From Alteromonas confluentis (GTDB lineage Bacteria; Pseudomonadota; Gammaproteobacteria; Enterobacterales; Alteromonadaceae), in NCBI RefSeq assembly GCF_001757105.1, contig NZ_MDHN01000029.1, forward strand, positions 62,001 to 126,000: 64,000 nucleotides of DNA. The letters are read 5' to 3'. Positions 63,754 through 64,000 of this stretch are shown piece after piece. A model generated the notes under the pieces. That model was not told the DNA's origin. It ran no database searches and saw only the letters and a program-made list of their open reading frames with translations. The stretch's first letter is position 1. Every line of letters starts with the position of its first letter. A program made the position numbers and the translations under genes.

Positions 63754-64000
63754 ACGTAAACCAAATCAGGCAGTCCGCACGTCGAGTAGATGAAACCATT
63801 GTGCTGGACTTTCCTCTACCCCAAACGCCCGGACGAACCAGCCAGTTCATTACACTGCTGGTTAGTGCGTTAGGTGCTGAAGCTCAGGAGCCCGAATGGG
63901 GCGCCGACCGCGTACAGGTTGTTATCATCGCAGAGGAAGTAAGAATGCTGCTGTGCATAGAATGGTTGTGCGATTCTATTTGGCTGGAATCGGCTGGGGG
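63741..64000 (+). CDS. Hypothetical protein, truncated by window end
   Basis: An open frame from GTG at 63741 runs off the window (86 codons seen, no stop). AAGGAGG lies 9 nt upstream, and the start overlaps the selO stop by 13 nt, so the two are probably translated together. The visible part (MQQLDVNQIRQSARRVDETI, then VQVVIIAEEVRMLLCIEWLCDSIW) has no motif I recognise; it may be one of the small Alteromonadales-specific DUF proteins that sit after selO. Confidence 0.6.
   Translation, partial: MQQLDVNQIRQSARRVDETIVLDFPLPQTPGRTSQFITLLVSALGAEAQEPEWGADRVQVVIIAEEVRMLLCIEWLCDSIWLESAG

Overview
The window looks like the chromosome of a marine-type gammaproteobacterium, most likely in the Alteromonadales (Alteromonas-like). 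This rests on the ribosomal and housekeeping proteins, the gamma-type LexA boxes (CTG-N10-CAG), a polar-flagellum FlgT, and an lptM-lysA-dapF-DUF484-xerC-yigB gene string. I saw no rRNA, tRNA, CRISPR array, insertion sequence or prophage. Taxonomy is inferred from gene content, not from a search.

Layout. 1-2.6 kb: zur, a CheX-like gene and a YjbQ-family gene, tightly overlapped, then an OprF-like OmpA protein. 2.7-9.7 kb: dnaB, a small lipoprotein, an ECF sigma / membrane anti-sigma / DUF4097 operon, a MOSC protein and a DUF885 lipoprotein. 9.9-15.2 kb: the complete S10 ribosomal operon (rpsJ to rpsQ, minus strand) with a promoter and an L4-type leader attenuator; the spc operon does not follow it. 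15.4-25.1 kb: a GAF-GspE ATPase, an acidic orphan protein, a flgH-flgT pair, and a 1226-residue CheB-CheR-PAS-kinase-receiver protein overlapping a second CheB. 25.1-27.3 kb: a secreted CBM9-like protein behind a LacI/GntR-type operator, and an ammonium transporter.

27.5-31.6 kb is the most unusual part. A giant hybrid two-component protein (periplasmic propeller, Y_Y_Y, kinase, receiver, AraC HTH) is divergent from a 59-codon gene that encodes a peptide with a double-glycine leader. The peptide gene overlaps by 4 nt the end of a HAD phosphatase gene that looks C-terminally shortened. This resembles a small acquired module: a secreted peptide beside a dedicated sensor-regulator.

32-34.3 kb is an SOS block (umuDC divergent from yebG around one LexA box). 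34.3-37.1 kb holds a PAS chemoreceptor and a soluble histidine kinase. 37.1-37.7 kb is a long non-coding stretch with ten GATC sites in 350 bp and a perfect DnaA box. 37.7-50.5 kb carries housekeeping genes: ppa, fbp, mpl, ubiX, a secreted S1/P1 nuclease, rraA, a PAP2 phosphatase with a glycosyltransferase (behind a Pho-box-like repeat), lptM-lysA-dapF-DUF484-xerC-yigB, and cysE. 50.9-64 kb: csbD, a YihY membrane protein, a LuxR-type regulator, LexA-controlled uvrD, a diguanylate cyclase, rarD, mgtE, recQ, a glutathione transferase, selO and a truncated gene at the edge.

Themes: DNA repair and SOS (umuDC, yebG, uvrD, recQ), chemotaxis and signalling, cell-wall and lysine precursor supply (mpl, lysA, dapF), and translation.
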